64,000 nucleotides of DNA from Rhodobacter sp. Its GTDB lineage: Bacteria > Pseudomonadota > Alphaproteobacteria > Rhodobacterales > Rhodobacteraceae. The stretch is from NCBI GenBank assembly GCA_030065095.1, contig JASJDP010000009.1, forward strand, positions 1-64,000, given 5' to 3'. The notes beneath the pieces were generated by a model that made no database searches, was not told the DNA's origin, and saw only the letters and a list, made by a program, of their open reading frames with translations. A program made the translations under genes and the position numbers. This document shows, piece by piece, positions 61,010-64,000 of this stretch. Each line of letters starts with the position of its first letter. Within the stretch, counting starts at the first letter, position 1.

Positions 61010-63226
61010 TTACCGAATGATCGCGTTCAGCGTCGCACTCGGGCGCATCACCGCGGCCGTCAGATCCGGATCGGTATGATAGTACCCGCCCGTGTCCGCC
61101 GGCTTGCCGCGGGCCGCGGCGAATTCCGCGACGATAGCGGCCTCGCCGTCAGCCAACTGCTGTGCGACCGGAGCGAAATGCACAGCCAGTTCGGCATCTT
61201 CGCCCTGCTCTGCCAGCGCCTGTGCCCAATAGAGCGCGAAATAGAAATGGCTGTCGCGATTGTCGGGCTGGCCGACCTTGCGACCCGGCGACTTGTCGTT
61301 GTCGAGAATGCCCTGCGTCGCCGCCTCGACCCCGCGCCCAAGCACCGCCGCCTTCCTGTTGCCCGTGGTCTCGGCGAGGAAATCGAAACTCTCGCCAAGG
61401 GCGCAGAATTCGCCCATCGAATCCCAGCGCAGGTGGTTTTCGGCCTGCAGCTGCTGCACATGCTTCGGCGCCGAGCCGCCTGCACCGGTTTCGAACAGCC
61501 CGCCGCCGTTCATCAGCTTGACGATGGACAGCATCTTGGCCGACGTCCCCAGTTCCAGGATCGGAAATAGATCGGTCAGATAATCCCGCAGAACGTTGCC
61601 GGTGATCGCAATCGAATCCTGGCCCGCAGTGATCGTCTCCAGCGTCTGCCGGGTTGCTTCGCGTGGAGCCATGATCTGAAATTTATCTTCAACACCAGCG
61701 GCTTTCAGGGCAGGCTTCACGCACTTTATCAGCTCCGCATCATGCGCCCGGGCGGCATTCAGCCAGAAAATCGCCTCGGACCCGGTCAGCCGCTGGCGGT
61801 CCATCGCCAACTGGATCCAGTTTTCGATCGGCGCCTTCCTGACCGTGCAGGACCGCCAGATATCGCCCGCCTCGACATCGTGGGAATGCAGCACTTCGCC
61901 ATTCGCAAGGACGATCCGGATCGTGCCGTCACTCGGTGCTTCGAAGGTCGTGGGGTGCGAGCCGTATTCCTCGGCCTTCTGCGCCATCAGGCCGACATTC
62001 GCCACGGCCCCCGCGGTCGCCGGGTTCAGGGCGCCGCTGGCTTTGAAGAACCTGATCGTCTCGTCATAGACGGGGGCATAGCAATTATCCGGGATCACAC
62101 AGTTGCTGTCGCCCTTCTCGCCCGCTGCGTCCCAGCCCTTGCCGCCCGCGCGGATCAGGGCCGGCATCGAGGCATCGATGATCACGTCCGACGGCACATG
62201 CAGGTTGGTGATGCCCCGGTCGCTGTCGACCATATACATCGCGGGCCGGTCGAGCGCGTCGATCTCGGCCTGGATCTCCGCCGCATTGGGCATCGTCGCG
62301 ATCGCGGCCAGCACGTCGCCGAGGCCGGAATTCGGCGCCCCCCCGGCGGCGGCAATGGCGGCGCCATGCTTGTCCCAGACGGGGCCCAGCCAAGCCTTGA
62401 CCGCGTAGCCAAAGATGATCGGGTCCGAGACCTTCATCATCGTGGCCTTCAGGTGCAGCGAGAACATGGTGCCGTCGGCCCGGGTGTCCTCGATGGCGTC
62501 GGCCAGAAACGCGCTCAGCGCCTTGACCGACATGAACGTCGCGTCTGCGATAGTGCCTTCGGCCAGCGGCCAGACGTCCTTCAGAACCGTCACCGCGCCG
62601 TCGCCGCCGACGAACTCGATCCGCGCGTCGCCGGCCTGCGCCGCCGTGACGGTTGCAGATGCCTCGTTGGAAAAGAAATCCTTGCCCGGCATCGACGACA
62701 CCTTGGTCTTGCTGCCGCCGGACCAAGCCCCCATCGAATGCGGATTCTTCTGAGCGTAGTTCTTGACCGCGCGCGCCGCGCGACGGTCGGAGTTGCCCTC
62801 GCGCAGGACCGGATTCACGGCAGAGCCCTTGATCGCGTCATAGCGCGCGCGGATGTCCCGTTCCGCGTCCGTCTGCGGTTCATCGGGATAGTCCGGCAAG
62901 GTGTAGCCCTGCCCCTGCAACTCTTCGATCGCCGCCACCAATTGCGGCACCGATGCTGAAATATTCGGCAACTTGATGACATTGGCCCCGGGGGTCTTCA
63001 CCAGCTCGCCCAGCTCGGCCAGATCGTCGGGCTGGCGTTTTCCGGTGTCGAGGTGTTCGGGAAAGGCCGCGATGATGCGCCCTGCCAGCGAGATATCCTT
63101 GGTGCCCACGTTCACTCCAGCGGCCTCGGCAAAGAAGCGCACGATCGGCAGCAGCGACGCGCTGGCAAGCTGCGGAGCTTCATCCACGACGGTGTAGATT
63201 ATGTCGGATCGGCCGGTCTCGCTCAT
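61010..63226 (-). CDS. icd: Monomeric NADP-dependent isocitrate dehydrogenase
   Basis: TCA-cycle enzyme forming 2-oxoglutarate, CO2 and NADPH. 738 aa, the length of the monomeric (IDH-II) type. Family regions: NIIKLPN-type [75 protein letters not shown], and [25 protein letters not shown] 63226 has AGAGG about 9 bases upstream; a TTG codon just before is less likely. Single gene, not in an operon. Confidence 0.95.
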   Translation of the reverse strand: MSETGRSDIIYTVVDEAPQLASASLLPIVRFFAEAAGVNVGTKDISLAGRIIAAFPEHLDTGKRQPDDLAELGELVKTPGANVIKLPNISASVPQLVAAIEELQGQGYTLPDYPDEPQTDAERDIRARYDAIKGSAVNPVLREGNSDRRAARAVKNYAQKNPHSMGAWSGGSKTKVSSMPGKDFFSNEASATVTAAQAGDARIEFVGGDGAVTVLKDVWPLAEGTIADATFMSVKALSAFLADAIEDTRADGTMFSLHLKATMMKVSDPIIFGYAVKAWLGPVWDKHGAAIAAAGGAPNSGLGDVLAAIATMPNAAEIQAEIDALDRPAMYMVDSDRGITNLHVPSDVIIDASMPALIRAGGKGWDAAGEKGDSNCVIPDNCYAPVYDETIRFFKASGALNPATAGAVANVGLMAQKAEEYGSHPTTFEAPSDGTIRIVLANGEVLHSHDVEAGDIWRSCTVRKAPIENWIQLAMDRQRLTGSEAIFWLNAARAHDAELIKCVKPALKAAGVEDKFQIMAPREATRQTLETITAGQDSIAITGNVLRDYLTDLFPILELGTSAKMLSIVKLMNGGGLFETGAGGSAPKHVQQLQAENHLRWDSMGEFCALGESFDFLAETTGNRKAAVLGRGVEAATQGILDNDKSPGRKVGQPDNRDSHFYFALYWAQALAEQGEDAELAVHFAPVAQQLADGEAAIVAEFAAARGKPADTGGYYHTDPDLTAAVMRPSATLNAIIR

Positions 63227-63491
63227 CAATTCATACCTCTTTTGCGCTTTCAGGCAGCCAGGGCGGTGCGCGCCGCAATCGGTATACCATCGCGCACCGT
63301 GACCAGCGACCGCTTAAACCACGCGCGTCCGGCCATCAACCGGGATCGGTGGCCGAATGCCCGTCTGCGCCAATTGATCCCACCCGGGGCCGCTTTGGCA
63401 AAACCGTACGAATTCGTTGACTTGAGCTTTCTGACGCGAGACAGTTTTCGGGCTGCGAGAGACAGCGACACAACGATTCTTGGGAGGAAAT

Positions 63492-64000
63492 ATGCGTAAG
63501 CACCTTTTGTGCGCGACGGCGAGCGTCGCGATTTTGGCGGGCCTGCCCGCATGGGCCGACATGGCCGCCGCCGAGAGATGGATCAATGACGAATTCCAGC
63601 CCTCGGTCCTCAACGTCGACGAACAGAAGGCCGAGATGCAGTGGTTCATCGACGCCGCGGCGCCCTATGCAGGCATGGAGATCAATGTCCTGTCGGAAAC
63701 GATTCCGACCCATGTCTACGAATCCGAGACCCTGACAAAGGCGTTCGAGGAAATCACCGGCATCAAGGTCAATCACCAGCTTCTGGGCGAAGGCGAGGTC
63801 GTGCAGGCCGTGCAGACCCAGATGCAGACCCAGCGCAACCTCTATGACGGCTACGTCAACGACAGCGACCTGATCGGTACGCACGCGCGTCTGCAACTGG
63901 CCTATAACCTCAGCGACCAGATGGCCGGCGACTGGGCCGGGACCACGAACCCGGGGCTGGACCTCGACGATTTCATCGGCGCGTCCTTCACCACCGGCCC
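63492..64000 (+). CDS. Sugar/polyol ABC transporter binding protein, GlpV-like (3' end cut)
   Basis: First 169 codons of a periplasmic binding protein; it runs past the window end. Signal peptide at about 1-22 (CATASVAILAGLPAWA). The mature start MEINVLSETIPTHVYESETL, then ITGIKVNHQLLGEGEVVQAV, recalls GlpV, the glycerol-binding protein of the GlpSTPQV importer. GGGAGG lies 4 bases before ATG 63492. Remaining transporter genes would follow outside the window. Confidence 0.8.
   Translation, partial: MRKHLLCATASVAILAGLPAWADMAAAERWINDEFQPSVLNVDEQKAEMQWFIDAAAPYAGMEINVLSETIPTHVYESETLTKAFEEITGIKVNHQLLGEGEVVQAVQTQMQTQRNLYDGYVNDSDLIGTHARLQLAYNLSDQMAGDWAGTTNPGLDLDDFIGASFTTG

Noticed and set aside
1-64000. 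CRISPR arrays, tRNA/rRNA genes, prophage or integrase
   Set aside because: No regularly spaced repeats, cloverleaf-like sequences, rRNA sequence or phage/integrase protein signatures were found by reading; a tRNA scan was not possible.

Overview
The window is GC-rich DNA from an alphaproteobacterium, most likely a member of the Rhodobacterales. Supporting features are the dusB(nifR3)-ntrB-ntrC order, an NtrC without the sigma-54 contact loop, fused ispDF, the trkA-trkH-hfq-hflX order, a TRAP transporter, an agl alpha-glucoside operon and a lone Hint-domain protein. No rRNA, tRNA, CRISPR array or transposase gene was seen.

Layout. 1-3417 (minus): dusB-ntrB-ntrC. 3587-5687 (plus): ispDF-pgpA-pncC, then an ammonium transporter (amtB) whose leader carries three TGCC-N9-GGCA palindromes. 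7075-9725: a PrpD-family protein, RatA/Coq10-like protein, hpt and a coupled small membrane protein. 9835-12165: LysR regulator, cytochrome c' and a diheme cytochrome c. 12616-16610: HpaI-type aldolase divergent from a DctPQM TRAP transporter. 16744-28341: alpha-glucoside regulon (two tandem binding proteins, aglF, aglG, aglA, aglK, divergent aglR, GH1 beta-glucosidase, glucokinase) with two LacI-type operators.

28939-38783 is the most interesting region. It encodes a serine palmitoyltransferase-like enzyme, a Tat-exported DUF4833-like protein, inositol-3-phosphate synthase, a 3-ketosphinganine-reductase-like SDR, a divergent CdsA-family enzyme, an LptF/LptG-like permease pair, a sugar-type nucleotidyltransferase (opposite strand), a CDP-alcohol phosphatidyltransferase and a PimA-like glycosyltransferase. 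Together these suggest synthesis and export of a glycosylated inositol-phosphate lipid, probably sphingoid based, which is an inference from gene content.

39049-50660: YqaA/DedA protein, dsbB, a beta-hydroxyacid dehydrogenase, a penicillin-acylase-family hydrolase, a short MgtE, a GNAT, hflX, hfq, trkH and trkA. 50980-54577: Hint protein and modABC. 54657-60581: an MttB-family methyltransferase, CaiD-like hydratase, NDP-forming acyl-CoA synthetase and acyl-CoA dehydrogenase, consistent with betaine/carnitine catabolism, with a small excalibur-type secreted protein on the other strand. 61010-63226: monomeric isocitrate dehydrogenase. 63492-end: start of a GlpV-like binding protein.

A family of about 243-bp hairpin-forming intergenic repeats with imperfect terminal inverted repeats occurs in three near-complete copies (12340, 40225, 49010), one internally deleted copy (45033) and one divergent relative (60807).
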